Shown piece after piece: positions 32,096 to 41,207 of a stretch of 64,000 bases of DNA; the stretch's first letter is position 1; each line of letters begins with the position of its first letter. The stretch is from Candidatus Pedobacter colombiensis (GTDB taxonomy: Bacteria; Bacteroidota; Bacteroidia; Sphingobacteriales; Sphingobacteriaceae). The stretch lies in assembly GCA_029202485.1 (NCBI GenBank), contig CP119313.1:2852001-2916000 (forward strand), read 5' to 3'. The notes under the pieces are model-generated. The model had not been told where the DNA came from and searched no databases. It was given only the letters and a program-made list of their open reading frames with translations. The position numbers and the translations under genes are program-made.

Positions 32096-33942
32096 TGGAC
32101 GGCTTTAAAGACATAGCCAAAACAGAGATCGTTTTCGTAAGGATATTGATCCCGTTTGCAATGGGTATACTTAGTTTTTATAGCCGGGAAACTCACTTTC
32201 TTTTCTATCACCTACTTTTCCTTAACCTATGTTTATTCACCACATTATTTATAATAAACATCAGTTATAATAAGATAAATATCCATCGCCACAAAGGCAT
32301 TAATGGAGTAATACTTCATGGTTTTCTATTCATTTCAGGAAGTTTATCTTCTATTTCATATAATGACCATATAAACACTGATTACTACGCATTTAAAAAA
32401 TCAAAATACTTAAAAATCAGAATTATTGACGAACCACAAAACAGACAAAATATAATTCTGTTCAATGCCTTTACCACCAAATCAACACGCCTAACTAACT
32501 CACTAACAGACAAAAACAATAACACTCACCTTTTTCATAAGGCTTCCGGAAAAATAAGAGTGACAATCATGAATAATAGCAGCAATCCGCTCGCCCTAAA
32601 GTATGGTGATGAGCTGATCATACCTGCCAGATTTTCTGAAATCCCGCCCCCTCTCAACCCTGCTGAGTTTGATTTCAAATCATGGCTGGCTACTCAGAAC
32701 ATTTACCATCAAACCATTTTAAAGCAACAGGAATTAGTCAGACTAAACATCAATACCGGAAACAAACTGATTGCCTTTGCTTTGGAACTAAGGGCAAAGC
32801 AAGTAGCGCTATATCGTAAGCTCATCAAAAACGACGATGCATTTGCAGTTGCTTCCACCTTAATATTGGGATACAGAGCAGATTTAAGTCCTGAAATGCT
32901 TGATACCTATTCAAAAACAGGCACCATACATGCCCTATCCGTTTCAGGAATGCATGTGGGCTTAATTTATCTTGTACTTAACCAGCTATTGTATTTCCTA
33001 AACAGAAAGCAAATCACCAGAATTATAAAAACCACAGTTATCCTAGGTCTAATTTGGTTCTACACACTACTCACAGGCCTCTCCCCCTCTGTACTTCGTT
33101 CAGCTGTTATGATTTCAGTATTCATAGTAGCCAAATTATTCGCCAAAACTACCAATAGCTATAACATTATTGCATTTGCTGCTTTTTGTTTATTAATCTA
33201 CAACCCTTTCCTGATATGGGATGTAGGCTTCCAGCTTTCTTTCCTTTCAGTTTTAGGTTTAATTTATCTACAACCTAAAATCGAAGGCTGGTTTCATCCG
33301 AAAAACACCTGGATAAATAAAATATGGGGTACTATTGCTATGTCTTTAGCCGCACAATTGGCTACTTACCCCCATAGTGTGTACTACTTCCATCAGTTCC
33401 CTATTTATTTTTCACTCAGCAACCTATTTATTACGATCCCTACGGCCTTAATAATGTATATTGGGATTATTATATTACTTTTTAAATTGGACTGCCTAGG
33501 ACCACTATTTGAATGGCTCATTAACTTTACAAATCTTGGATTAGATCGAATAGCCCAATTGCCTTTTTCGGGTGTATCTGCTATCTGGATCAGCAAAACA
33601 GAATTGATGGTGCTATGTACCGCTTTAATCCTCTTTATTATGGCGCTCAGCGAGGGAAAAAAACGACTGCTGATTACAGCTACAATACTATTTGCATGCC
33701 TGCAAAGCATTATGACTTATGATAAGGTATATGCCTTTCATCAAAAAAAGACCATTAGGTTTAATTTAAGGAAAAATTATGCTGTCGCACTGATTTGTTC
33801 CCGAAAAGCCATTTTGTTTACAGATTTACAGTCAGGAAGTAAGGTTTTCAAGTATTTTGTTAAACCTGCTCTTGATCAGCATAAGGTAACTCAAATTCAA
33901 TTCAAGGAAGTCACTGCTTTTATGGAATTAAAAAACAATTAG
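32095..33942 (+). CDS. comEC: ComEC/Rec2-family DNA uptake channel, without metallo-beta-lactamase domain
   Basis: 615 residues. An N-terminal membrane region and a DUF4131-type beta-domain (about 100-225, KYGDELIIPARFSEIPPPLNPAEFDF) lead to the Competence domain (about 240-520) with the conserved HALSVSGMHVGLIY and LSPSVLRSAVM, and ten or so membrane helices. ComEC forms the inner-membrane channel for single-stranded DNA. The C-terminus holds only about 80 residues after the last helix, so the nuclease-like metallo-beta-lactamase domain of longer homologues is missing. It is coupled by TAATG to the helix-hairpin-helix protein. Its end overlaps the convergent kinase gene by 15 bp. Confidence 0.9.
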   Translation: MDGFKDIAKTEIVFVRILIPFAMGILSFYSRETHFLFYHLLFLNLCLFTTLFIINISYNKINIHRHKGINGVILHGFLFISGSLSSISYNDHINTDYYAFKKSKYLKIRIIDEPQNRQNIILFNAFTTKSTRLTNSLTDKNNNTHLFHKASGKIRVTIMNNSSNPLALKYGDELIIPARFSEIPPPLNPAEFDFKSWLATQNIYHQTILKQQELVRLNINTGNKLIAFALELRAKQVALYRKLIKNDDAFAVASTLILGYRADLSPEMLDTYSKTGTIHALSVSGMHVGLIYLVLNQLLYFLNRKQITRIIKTTVILGLIWFYTLLTGLSPSVLRSAVMISVFIVAKLFAKTTNSYNIIAFAAFCLLIYNPFLIWDVGFQLSFLSVLGLIYLQPKIEGWFHPKNTWINKIWGTIAMSLAAQLATYPHSVYYFHQFPIYFSLSNLFITIPTALIMYIGIIILLFKLDCLGPLFEWLINFTNLGLDRIAQLPFSGVSAIWISKTELMVLCTALILFIMALSEGKKRLLITATILFACLQSIMTYDKVYAFHQKKTIRFNLRKNYAVALICSRKAILFTDLQSGSKVFKYFVKPALDQHKVTQIQFKEVTAFMELKNN

Positions 33943-35181
33943 AAAAGTATGCTTTCCATCTTTAAAATCATAACTAAGCTCAAAATCATACTGAGAGCAG
34001 ATCTGATAAGATATTGCCAGCCCCAACCCTATTCCTTCAGAAGCGGCATTTTTGTAGAACCTTTCAAATGCCTGATCCGATAACCGCTCTGCACTACCTG
34101 TATTGCTGACCCTTAATTCCTTATCGTTCAGCTGCACGATAATCTCACCTCCATTATAATTATGACGAATAGCATTGCTAAACAGGTTATTGATCAATAT
34201 ATCTGCGAGATACCTATTCATATTCACCTCCTTATATTCCAATTGTTGACTGAGTACAATACCTTGTGCCTGCATCAACTCCTGAAACTGCCTGAGCTTT
34301 TGTGCTATAAGTTCTTTCAAATTGATCAGTTCCTGATCTCCTGCTATCATGTTATTTTCTAATTTAGCCAACAACAACAGCGACTGATTTAATCTTGACA
34401 AGCGACTAACAGCCAAATAAATATCCTCAATCACCTCTCCTTGCACATTAGTAAAAGTTTCCGTCTGGATTAAAGTATCCAGCTTAGAGTTAATCACCGC
34501 AAGCGGCGTCAACATTTCATGCGATGCATTATCAGTAAAGGTTTTCAGTTCTCTATAATCCTGTTTCACCCTTGAAGACATCGCAATAACCGCCTGATTC
34601 AGTTCTCTAAATTCATCAATATTTGTATCGTCCGCAACAACCTCACCCTTATCAGCCAGATTAAAAGCCTTCATTTGCTTTAATACGGTATAAAATGGCC
34701 TCCATAAATTCCTAAGTAAAAACCGGTTGATCAGCATCAATGTAACCAGAAGCACAACCGTAACCCCAAGAGTGATCATAAAAATCATCCTGACCAGGTC
34801 TTCTGCCTCCACACGTGATTTGGTAATTGAAATCCTATAGAGCTCTCCCCTTACATTCAAAGAAGTAATTAATGTCCTTCCAGGCTCATGTTCCTTCTCC
34901 GTCTTATTAAAAAAAGAGGTATTAAAAAAACTGCGTTCAACTGTATCCCCAGGCTTCACGAGCTGATAAACTACTTTCTGATCTTTAAAATTTTCTGCCA
35001 GTGGTAGCTTGCCAAACGTTTCAACATAAGCAGCAATCTCATCCTCCTCTGTTACCAGATCTTTATCTACCCGGTCTGTTAAAATAAAATGGATCACTGT
35101 ATAATAGATTACACCGGTAAATACAAGTATAATGATAGAGGCAAGTAACGTCACCCTATTGTACTTAGCTAGCAACCTCAT
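33928..35181 (-). CDS. Membrane sensor histidine kinase of a two-component system
   Basis: 417 residues. Two membrane helices (about 11-33 and 130-153) flank a periplasmic sensor of about 95 residues. A HAMP-like linker is followed by HisKA with phospho-acceptor H221 (NASHEMLTPL, Leu where Arg is usual) and a HATPase domain with N box (NNLFSNAIRHN) and G2 box GIGLGLAIS. It phosphorylates the response regulator encoded just upstream, with which it overlaps by 4 bp (ATGA). What it senses is unknown; the genes around it point to membrane or envelope stress. Confidence 0.9.
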   Translation of the reverse strand: MRLLAKYNRVTLLASIIILVFTGVIYYTVIHFILTDRVDKDLVTEEDEIAAYVETFGKLPLAENFKDQKVVYQLVKPGDTVERSFFNTSFFNKTEKEHEPGRTLITSLNVRGELYRISITKSRVEAEDLVRMIFMITLGVTVVLLVTLMLINRFLLRNLWRPFYTVLKQMKAFNLADKGEVVADDTNIDEFRELNQAVIAMSSRVKQDYRELKTFTDNASHEMLTPLAVINSKLDTLIQTETFTNVQGEVIEDIYLAVSRLSRLNQSLLLLAKLENNMIAGDQELINLKELIAQKLRQFQELMQAQGIVLSQQLEYKEVNMNRYLADILINNLFSNAIRHNYNGGEIIVQLNDKELRVSNTGSAERLSDQAFERFYKNAASEGIGLGLAISYQICSQYDFELSYDFKDGKHTFLIVF

Positions 35182-35855
35182 TGGCTTTCGAACTTATAAC
35201 CTATACCATACATAGATTTGATGTAATCCGGGCAACCAGCTTCCATCATTTTTTTTCTTAAATTCTTAATGTGGGTATAAATGAAATCAAAATGATCCAC
35301 AAGATCAATTTCATCACCCCACAAATGTTCAGCAAGTGCATTTTTAGAAATCACCTTACCTCTGTTTGAAATAAAATAAACCAACAAATCATATTCCTTC
35401 CGTGTAAGGATTAATGTATGATCAGCAACATCAACCCTCATGGCCAAAGTATCAATACTTATCTCATTAAACACCATAACATTGCTGCCATTATAACTCT
35501 TTCTTCGAACAATAGCCATTACCCTTGCTTTTAGCTCAGACAAGTGAAATGGTTTAATCAGATAATCATCAGCACCGAGGTTCAGACCATCCAGCTTATC
35601 ATCCAACGAATGCCGTGCAGAGATAATCAACACACCATCTTTTTTGTTCATTTTTTTGAGGTTGCGCAGGATTTCCATACCATCGCCACCCGGCAAAGTC
35701 AGATCAAGTAAAATGCAATCGTAATTATAAATACCAATCTTTTCTATCGCTGATTTGAAATCGACAGCTGTTTCACAGATATTACCTTCTCCGGTAAAAT
35801 AAGCTATAATACTCTCTCTAAGGGACACTTCATCTTCAATCAGCAATATCTTCAT
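35178..35855 (-). CDS. OmpR-family response regulator paired with the adjacent kinase
   Basis: 225 residues: a receiver with phospho-acceptor D51 and acidic E7/D8, and a winged helix DNA-binding domain (about 130-225) ending SMYGIGYKFESQ. It is the first gene of the regulator-kinase operon. The intergenic region upstream (35912-35959) holds an 11-bp inverted pair and an 11-bp tandem direct repeat, the kind of site OmpR-type regulators bind, and a related site lies at 43348-43365. The regulator probably controls its own operon and the divergent hydroxylase gene. Confidence 0.9.
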   Translation of the reverse strand: MKILLIEDEVSLRESIIAYFTGEGNICETAVDFKSAIEKIGIYNYDCILLDLTLPGGDGMEILRNLKKMNKKDGVLIISARHSLDDKLDGLNLGADDYLIKPFHLSELKARVMAIVRRKSYNGSNVMVFNEISIDTLAMRVDVADHTLILTRKEYDLLVYFISNRGKVISKNALAEHLWGDEIDLVDHFDFIYTHIKNLRKKMMEAGCPDYIKSMYGIGYKFESQ

Positions 35856-35911
35856 GTGAAAGGTTTTTATTACATTTATAGACTAGCAAAATACAAAATA
35901 GCATTTTAATA

Positions 35912-35959
35912 CTGTAGAGAATTTGAAGTTTCAATAACTACAGATTCTCTACAGAATTC
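35912..35959. promoter_or_regulatory. Putative response-regulator operator in the divergent regulator/hydroxylase region
   Basis: CTGTAGAGAAT (35912-35922) and ATTCTCTACAG (35944-35954) are perfect inverted copies, 32 bp centre to centre. CTACAGATTCT (35938-35948) and CTACAGAATTC (35949-35959) are tandem 11-mers, and the second lies 5 bp before a near -7 box TACTATTG (35965-35972) of the hydroxylase gene. On the minus strand the first arm reads ACTTCAAA-N4-CTACAG, also found at 43348-43365. Confidence 0.5.
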
Positions 35960-35988
35960 AAAAATACTATTGCACTAATTATCAACAC

Positions 35989-36804
35989 ATGAATACCGTA
36001 CTAACCATACTAAAGGACCACGCCACCCTGGTTCAAATTATCTTATATCTAGCAGTAATTATTACTATTTGGCTTGCAGAACTACGATTAACCATCCTTT
36101 CATTAAGAGAAAAATGGCGCCACACTTATGTTAATCTCAAGTTTGTGATGGCTGCATTGCCCATACAACTCACACTTACTTTTTTTGTAATCTTCGTTTC
36201 AGGCTGGGTAACCATTCATAAATGGGGTCTTTTATATCTGTTACCACACCATAACAGCTTCTGGATTAAATACGTAGTTGGGTTTTTCCTAATGGATTTT
36301 TTCGAATATGTATACCACGTTTGTATGCATAAAGTAAAGACATTATGGGGTTTTCACCTGATTCATCATACCGATCTTCAAATGGATGTCTCTACGACGA
36401 TTAGGGAACATCCGGGAGAAACATTTATCAGAGTATGTTTTCAGATACTCTGGGTATTTTTGTCCGGCGCATCCATAGGGTTATTATTACTTAGACAAAC
36501 AGTACAAACTTTTGCCAATTTAATTGCCCATACACATTATCAACTGCCAAAAAGAGCAGATAAAATATTCGGTTTGCTGTTTATTACCCCGAATCTTCAT
36601 CACGTACATCATCACTTTGAACTGCCATATACCGATTGTAACTACGGCGATGTTTTTAGTATCTGGGATAGAATGCTCGGAACCTATCGTGAGTTAAATA
36701 TTTCTGAAATTAAATTTGGACTGGATGTATACGAGGGACATTCGGCAACGGATTTTTCTGATCTTATTAAATTTCCATTTCTAAAAAGGGATGATCCAAA
36801 TTAA
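35989..36804 (+). CDS. Sterol desaturase/fatty-acid hydroxylase-family membrane enzyme
   Basis: 271 residues, about four or more membrane helices. The histidine clusters that bind the di-iron centre are in place: H110-x3-H114, HLIHH (123-127) and PNLHHVHHHF (201-210), with an extra HTHYQ at about 181. The superfamily hydroxylates or desaturates lipids using O2. In bacteria the substrate is usually a membrane lipid, carotenoid or sphingolipid, not a sterol. It is divergent from the two-component genes and 26 bp upstream of the EamA gene, so a lipid change under their control is plausible. Confidence 0.85.
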   Translation: MNTVLTILKDHATLVQIILYLAVIITIWLAELRLTILSLREKWRHTYVNLKFVMAALPIQLTLTFFVIFVSGWVTIHKWGLLYLLPHHNSFWIKYVVGFFLMDFFEYVYHVCMHKVKTLWGFHLIHHTDLQMDVSTTIREHPGETFIRVCFQILWVFLSGASIGLLLLRQTVQTFANLIAHTHYQLPKRADKIFGLLFITPNLHHVHHHFELPYTDCNYGDVFSIWDRMLGTYRELNISEIKFGLDVYEGHSATDFSDLIKFPFLKRDDPN

Positions 36805-36830
36805 TTTGCCTAAATTGATTCAAAAAAAAG

Positions 36831-37247
36831 ATGTGGTGGATTTATGCTTTACTATCAGCCTTTTTCGCTGCCCTTACTGCCGTATTAGCCAAAGTAGGGA
36901 TTAAAGGAATTGATTCTAACCTGGCAACAGCAATAAGAACAGTCATTATTTTACTTTTAGCCTGGGCAATCGTATTGTTCAGAAACGACCAGCAAGGCAT
37001 TTCCGGCCTAACCAGACAAAACTGGACTTTCCTTATCCTTTCTGGTCTTGCCACCGGCCTCTCCTGGATCTTTTACTTTAAAGCATTACAGCTAGGAAAA
37101 GTTTCGCAAGTAGCCCCGGTAGATAAGGCCAGTGTAGCCATAGCCATCTTATTATCTGTTGTATTTCTAGGCGAACCTTTAACATTTAAAACCGTCATTG
37201 CCGTTTTACTCATCACAGGAGGAACAATCATCCTCATCTTTCAATAA
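36831..37247 (+). CDS. Half-size EamA-family (DMT) membrane transporter
   Basis: 138 residues with four or five membrane helices, half the usual ten-helix EamA protein, so it probably acts as a dimer. It starts MWWIYALLSAFFAALTAVLAK and ends with VLLITGGTIILIF. The PVDKASVAIAILLSVVFLGEPLT stretch is typical of the superfamily. The exported or imported compound is unknown. It is probably co-transcribed with the hydroxylase gene. Its stop lies 4 bp from the end of the convergent RND pump gene. Confidence 0.85.
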   Translation: MWWIYALLSAFFAALTAVLAKVGIKGIDSNLATAIRTVIILLLAWAIVLFRNDQQGISGLTRQNWTFLILSGLATGLSWIFYFKALQLGKVSQVAPVDKASVAIAILLSVVFLGEPLTFKTVIAVLLITGGTIILIFQ

Positions 37248-37251
37248 CCAT

Positions 37252-40200
37252 TTAACGATAAAACTTCCTGATCATACTTGGCAGAACGATCAGCAATAAG
37301 GGAAGTGCTACTAAAAAGCCTCCAATTACGGCTATAGCAAGCGGCTGATGCAATTGCGCTCCAGCTCCTATTCCCAATGCCAATGGAAACAACGCTATGA
37401 TTGCTCCCAGAGCAGTCATTAATTTAGGTCTTAATCTTGTTGATATAGCATAGGTAATGGCTTCATCCACATCATTCCCCTGCAAAGACTCTTTAAACTG
37501 CAGGAAAGTAAACACCGCATTTTCACCTATAATTCCAACGATCATAATCAAGCCTGTATAGCTCCCAACATTTAAAGGCGTATTGGTAATGAATAAGGCC
37601 AGGTAACTTCCTGAAATACCTAGCACAGCAATCAACAAGATTAAAAATGCAATCCTGAAATCCTTAAACAGGAATAGAATCACACTAAACACCAATAAAC
37701 TCGAAGTAATGAGGATCATCAACAATTCTTTAAAAGACTGCTGCTGTTCGGCATAAGCGCCACCATAAGTTATGTGATAGCCAGATGGCAAAGCTATTTG
37801 CGAACCTACTTCTCGCTGTACATCCTTCATCACGCTACCCAGATCTCTATTATCTAAACGCGCAGTAACTACACCAATAGACTGCAGATTTTCTCTTTGT
37901 ACCTCCGCACTTCCTGTTTTAAGCTCCACTTTAGCTAAGTTGCCAATCGGAATCGCTTTACCTGAAGGAAGAAATATCTTTAGTTCATTAATATTGGCAA
38001 TTGCGAATTGCCTGCTTCCCGGGTAGATGATTCGAATTGGAGACAATTGCTGCTGATCATATAAATCGCCAATTACATTCCCCTCCAAAGCCAATTGAAT
38101 TTGAAATTGGAAACTTGCAGGGCTAATCCTATATTGCGCAAGAGCCGCAAAATCAGGCCGTATATCAACAGTTGGCCCCGACAGAACAATCCCATTAAAT
38201 ACATCTGCTGTACCGTTTACCTTCCGTAACACATCAGCCACCTTTCTGGATAAAGCTTCCAATGTAAGCTGATTATTGCCAAATATTTTCACTTCAATGG
38301 GCTGGGTAGAGCTCATCAAATCGCCCAACATATCCCCTATAACCTGACCAAAATCCACCTTTAAAGCCGGTTGACTACTTTCGATTTTGCTTCTGATCTC
38401 TGCAATCACCTGATCCGTGGTTTTATTTCTGTTCGGCTTTAGCTGAATCAGGTAATCACCAGTATTAGGTTCTGTAATAAAAAAACCCATTTGTGTCCCG
38501 GTTCTTCTCGAATACGCCTGCACCTCCGGTACTTTAACCAACTCTTTCTCTACTTCCCTCAACATTCTATCCGTTTCATACAATGAGGTTCCGGGTGGCG
38601 AACTGTAATCCAACACGATACTACCTTCATCCATTTCCGGTAAAAAACCAGTCTCTAAATGAGGAAAAACAAATCCAATAGCAACAACCAGCAACAGCAT
38701 ACCTATTATACTGATATACGGTCGCCGAATAAAATATCGAATCCAATCCTGTTTTTTGACTTCGTGTCCTTTACTTTTTTTACTTACTGAATTTGCCCCG
38801 GCATTTCGTGTAAGCAACAAATAGATCACAGGCAAACCTATCCAGGTGACAAAGAACGAACAAACCAGCGTAATGATCATGGTATTCGTCATCACCTGAA
38901 AGTATGCCCCGGCCACACCGGTCATCAACGCAAAAGGGACAAATATTACGATTGTGCTAATAGACGAGCCAAGCATTGCAGGAAAAAGATAATCTATTGC
39001 TTTTTTCAGCAGATTAACCGTTGGTTCGTCCGGATGCTCTTCATGCGTTCGGTGAATCTGTTCTACCACCACAATTGCATCATCAATAATGAGACCTATA
39101 GCCGCAGCAATGGCACCAAGCGTCATGATATTTAAGGAATACCCAACAAAATACAGCACAATAATACTTAAGCAAAGCGTAACTGGAATGGTAATCAGTA
39201 TGGTTGCACTTGCCTTTAGCGACCGTAAAAAAATAACAGCTACGATAATGGCCAATGCAAGGCCAATCAGTAAGCTATCCCGAACACTTTTAACAGATTC
39301 ATTTACAAAATCAGCTTGTATATAATAAGGTTTTATATATACACCGGAAGGAAGTATTTTTTTTAATTCAGCCACCTTAGCCTCCATTTGCGCTGATAAA
39401 TCGACCAAATTAGCATTGGGCTGCTTAATTACCGCAATTAAAATCCCATCTTTTCCATTCGCATTGATACGGGTATAAGCTACCCCTTCTTCTATTTTAA
39501 CCTTGGCAATATCTTTTACCCTAACTATCCGGTTACCATTTTTGCTAACAATCAATTCTTCCAGATCTCCCTTGCTTTTCACCGTTGCATCTGTAATAGA
39601 AAGATATAAGTAATTATGATCTGAAAGGTATCCGTTTGACTTGATAAAATTGGTTTGCGCAAGAATGCTGCTCAGCTGATCCGGCGAAATAGACAAAGTA
39701 GTCATCTTTTGAAGATCAAGCTCCAACCAATATTCTTTGCTCTTCCCACCGATCACCCTAATTTCTGAAACCCCATCCACCTCTGATAAAAATGGCTTTA
39801 TGGTATAAGTAGCAAGCTGCTTAAGTTCAATCGGCGATTTGGTATGACTCTCTAAACTATAACCACTTACCGGCAATATAGAAGGGTTCATCTTTTCAAC
39901 AGAAAAATTTATCCCCGGCGGTAAGGTACCCTTGATCCTCTCTATTAACGCTTCGATCCTTTGTTGGCTAACGTTAATATCTGCAGTACTATTCATATAG
40001 GCTGATAGCTCACAGCTCCCTCTGCTGGTTACACTTCTGATCAACTTTAAATCCGGCACCTGCTTAATTGCATTCTCCAGTGGCCGGGTGACTGTAACCA
40101 CCATTTTATCAACAGGTTGAAGCTCGGCTTCTGCGATGATCTTTATCTTCGGAAAGGTAATTTCAGGAAAAAGCGCTGTTTTTAGCTGATGATAAGAATA

Positions 40201-40272
40201 AACACCCCCCAGAAGCACCAATATAAGTACCGCCAGTAATGGGTTTCTGTACGATATAAAAAAGTTCTTCAT
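37252..40272 (-). CDS. RND-family efflux permease (HAE/AcrB-like)
   Basis: 1006 residues, twelve membrane helices and two large periplasmic loops. The TM4 motif GLIIDDAIVVVEQIHR carries the paired aspartates of proton-driven drug pumps (AcrB type), unlike the single-Asp pattern of heavy-metal pumps. It is an inner-membrane antiporter that exports lipophilic compounds through the adaptor and TolC-like proteins encoded upstream. It overlaps the adaptor gene by 4 bp (ATGA) and is the last gene of a four-gene operon with PAP2, TolC and adaptor. Confidence 0.92.
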   Translation of the reverse strand: MKNFFISYRNPLLAVLILVLLGGVYSYHQLKTALFPEITFPKIKIIAEAELQPVDKMVVTVTRPLENAIKQVPDLKLIRSVTSRGSCELSAYMNSTADINVSQQRIEALIERIKGTLPPGINFSVEKMNPSILPVSGYSLESHTKSPIELKQLATYTIKPFLSEVDGVSEIRVIGGKSKEYWLELDLQKMTTLSISPDQLSSILAQTNFIKSNGYLSDHNYLYLSITDATVKSKGDLEELIVSKNGNRIVRVKDIAKVKIEEGVAYTRINANGKDGILIAVIKQPNANLVDLSAQMEAKVAELKKILPSGVYIKPYYIQADFVNESVKSVRDSLLIGLALAIIVAVIFLRSLKASATILITIPVTLCLSIIVLYFVGYSLNIMTLGAIAAAIGLIIDDAIVVVEQIHRTHEEHPDEPTVNLLKKAIDYLFPAMLGSSISTIVIFVPFALMTGVAGAYFQVMTNTMIITLVCSFFVTWIGLPVIYLLLTRNAGANSVSKKSKGHEVKKQDWIRYFIRRPYISIIGMLLLVVAIGFVFPHLETGFLPEMDEGSIVLDYSSPPGTSLYETDRMLREVEKELVKVPEVQAYSRRTGTQMGFFITEPNTGDYLIQLKPNRNKTTDQVIAEIRSKIESSQPALKVDFGQVIGDMLGDLMSSTQPIEVKIFGNNQLTLEALSRKVADVLRKVNGTADVFNGIVLSGPTVDIRPDFAALAQYRISPASFQFQIQLALEGNVIGDLYDQQQLSPIRIIYPGSRQFAIANINELKIFLPSGKAIPIGNLAKVELKTGSAEVQRENLQSIGVVTARLDNRDLGSVMKDVQREVGSQIALPSGYHITYGGAYAEQQQSFKELLMILITSSLLVFSVILFLFKDFRIAFLILLIAVLGISGSYLALFITNTPLNVGSYTGLIMIVGIIGENAVFTFLQFKESLQGNDVDEAITYAISTRLRPKLMTALGAIIALFPLALGIGAGAQLHQPLAIAVIGGFLVALPLLLIVLPSMIRKFYR

Positions 40273-41195
40273 AGCTGTTTCACTACTTTAACCTTTGCTG
40301 TGTCAGCCATACCATAATTGCCGGTAGTAATGATCCGATCCCGGGAAGTAAAAACAGGACTTAGAATCTCTACCTTATCCTTATTTTCAATGCCCCGCTT
40401 AACAGGAACTTTTATAGCTGTAGAATCATTAATCAGCTTCATTACCCAAAAGTCATCCTCCGTTTCATTTGTCAGCACAGCTGATTTGGGTAATGTATTT
40501 GCATTTGGCCGTGCTGCCTTAATGATGCTCACCCTTGCAATCAATCCTTCCGGAATTGGATGAGAAATATCCACCCTAATGATTACTCTTTGTGCCTGAG
40601 AAGCTGAATCGACCATAGGTAACGTACCACTAATTGTTCCTTTCAATTTTTCACCATCCGGCAAGGTAAGTTCAAGTGTTTTGTTATTGATCATCAGCGC
40701 CCGCTGTTCGTAAGGCAAATCAAGCAAAAACACGAAACTATTTTTATTGATAATAACAGCTAATGCTTCCCCATCCTGAACATAATCACCTTTCTGATGA
40801 TTCACATCAGTGATAAAGCCAGCCTGGCCAGCCCTGATGTTTGAGGTTCCTGAAAACTTAAATTCCGGATCAAGTTGATTCACAGCGTTACCAATAGCTC
40901 TTGCTTCTTTGGTAATCAAGCTAAACAAAATCTCATTCCCGGCAACCTGTTGCCCTACCTGTGCACGAACAGATTGAACATAACCATTAATATTTGCCTT
41001 AACATAGCTCTTTTGCAAATAAGCGGATACAGCATTCAATTCTGTAGACTCAGAAAGTGGACCAACAGTTACATAACTCACCAGAACAGGTGTTACCGGT
41101 GCAGCAACATCTTCGGTCGGGGCAGCTCCATGGCAGGCACTTAGCAGACCTGCAGTTAGTAGATATAAATATTTGGTCAAATTCCCTTTTTTCAT
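40269..41195 (-). CDS. RND efflux periplasmic adaptor (membrane-fusion protein), lipoprotein
   Basis: 308 residues. The signal peptide ends at lipobox LLSAC (Cys about 20), so the protein is anchored to the inner membrane. A biotinyl-lipoyl-like hairpin (about 60-135, with KANINGYVQSVRAQVGQQV and AGFITDVNHQKGDYV) and beta-barrel and membrane-proximal domains follow. The helical hairpin is very short, so its reach to the outer-membrane channel is unusual. It joins the permease encoded next with the TolC-type protein encoded 12 bp upstream. Confidence 0.9.
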   Translation of the reverse strand: MKKGNLTKYLYLLTAGLLSACHGAAPTEDVAAPVTPVLVSYVTVGPLSESTELNAVSAYLQKSYVKANINGYVQSVRAQVGQQVAGNEILFSLITKEARAIGNAVNQLDPEFKFSGTSNIRAGQAGFITDVNHQKGDYVQDGEALAVIINKNSFVFLLDLPYEQRALMINNKTLELTLPDGEKLKGTISGTLPMVDSASQAQRVIIRVDISHPIPEGLIARVSIIKAARPNANTLPKSAVLTNETEDDFWVMKLINDSTAIKVPVKRGIENKDKVEILSPVFTSRDRIITTGNYGMADTAKVKVVKQL

Positions 41196-41207
41196 AGGTT
41201 TGCGAGA

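Noticed and set aside
36842..37054. A 70-residue minus-strand frame over the EamA gene
   Set aside because: It is antisense to a conserved membrane protein and shows no start signal or family pattern.
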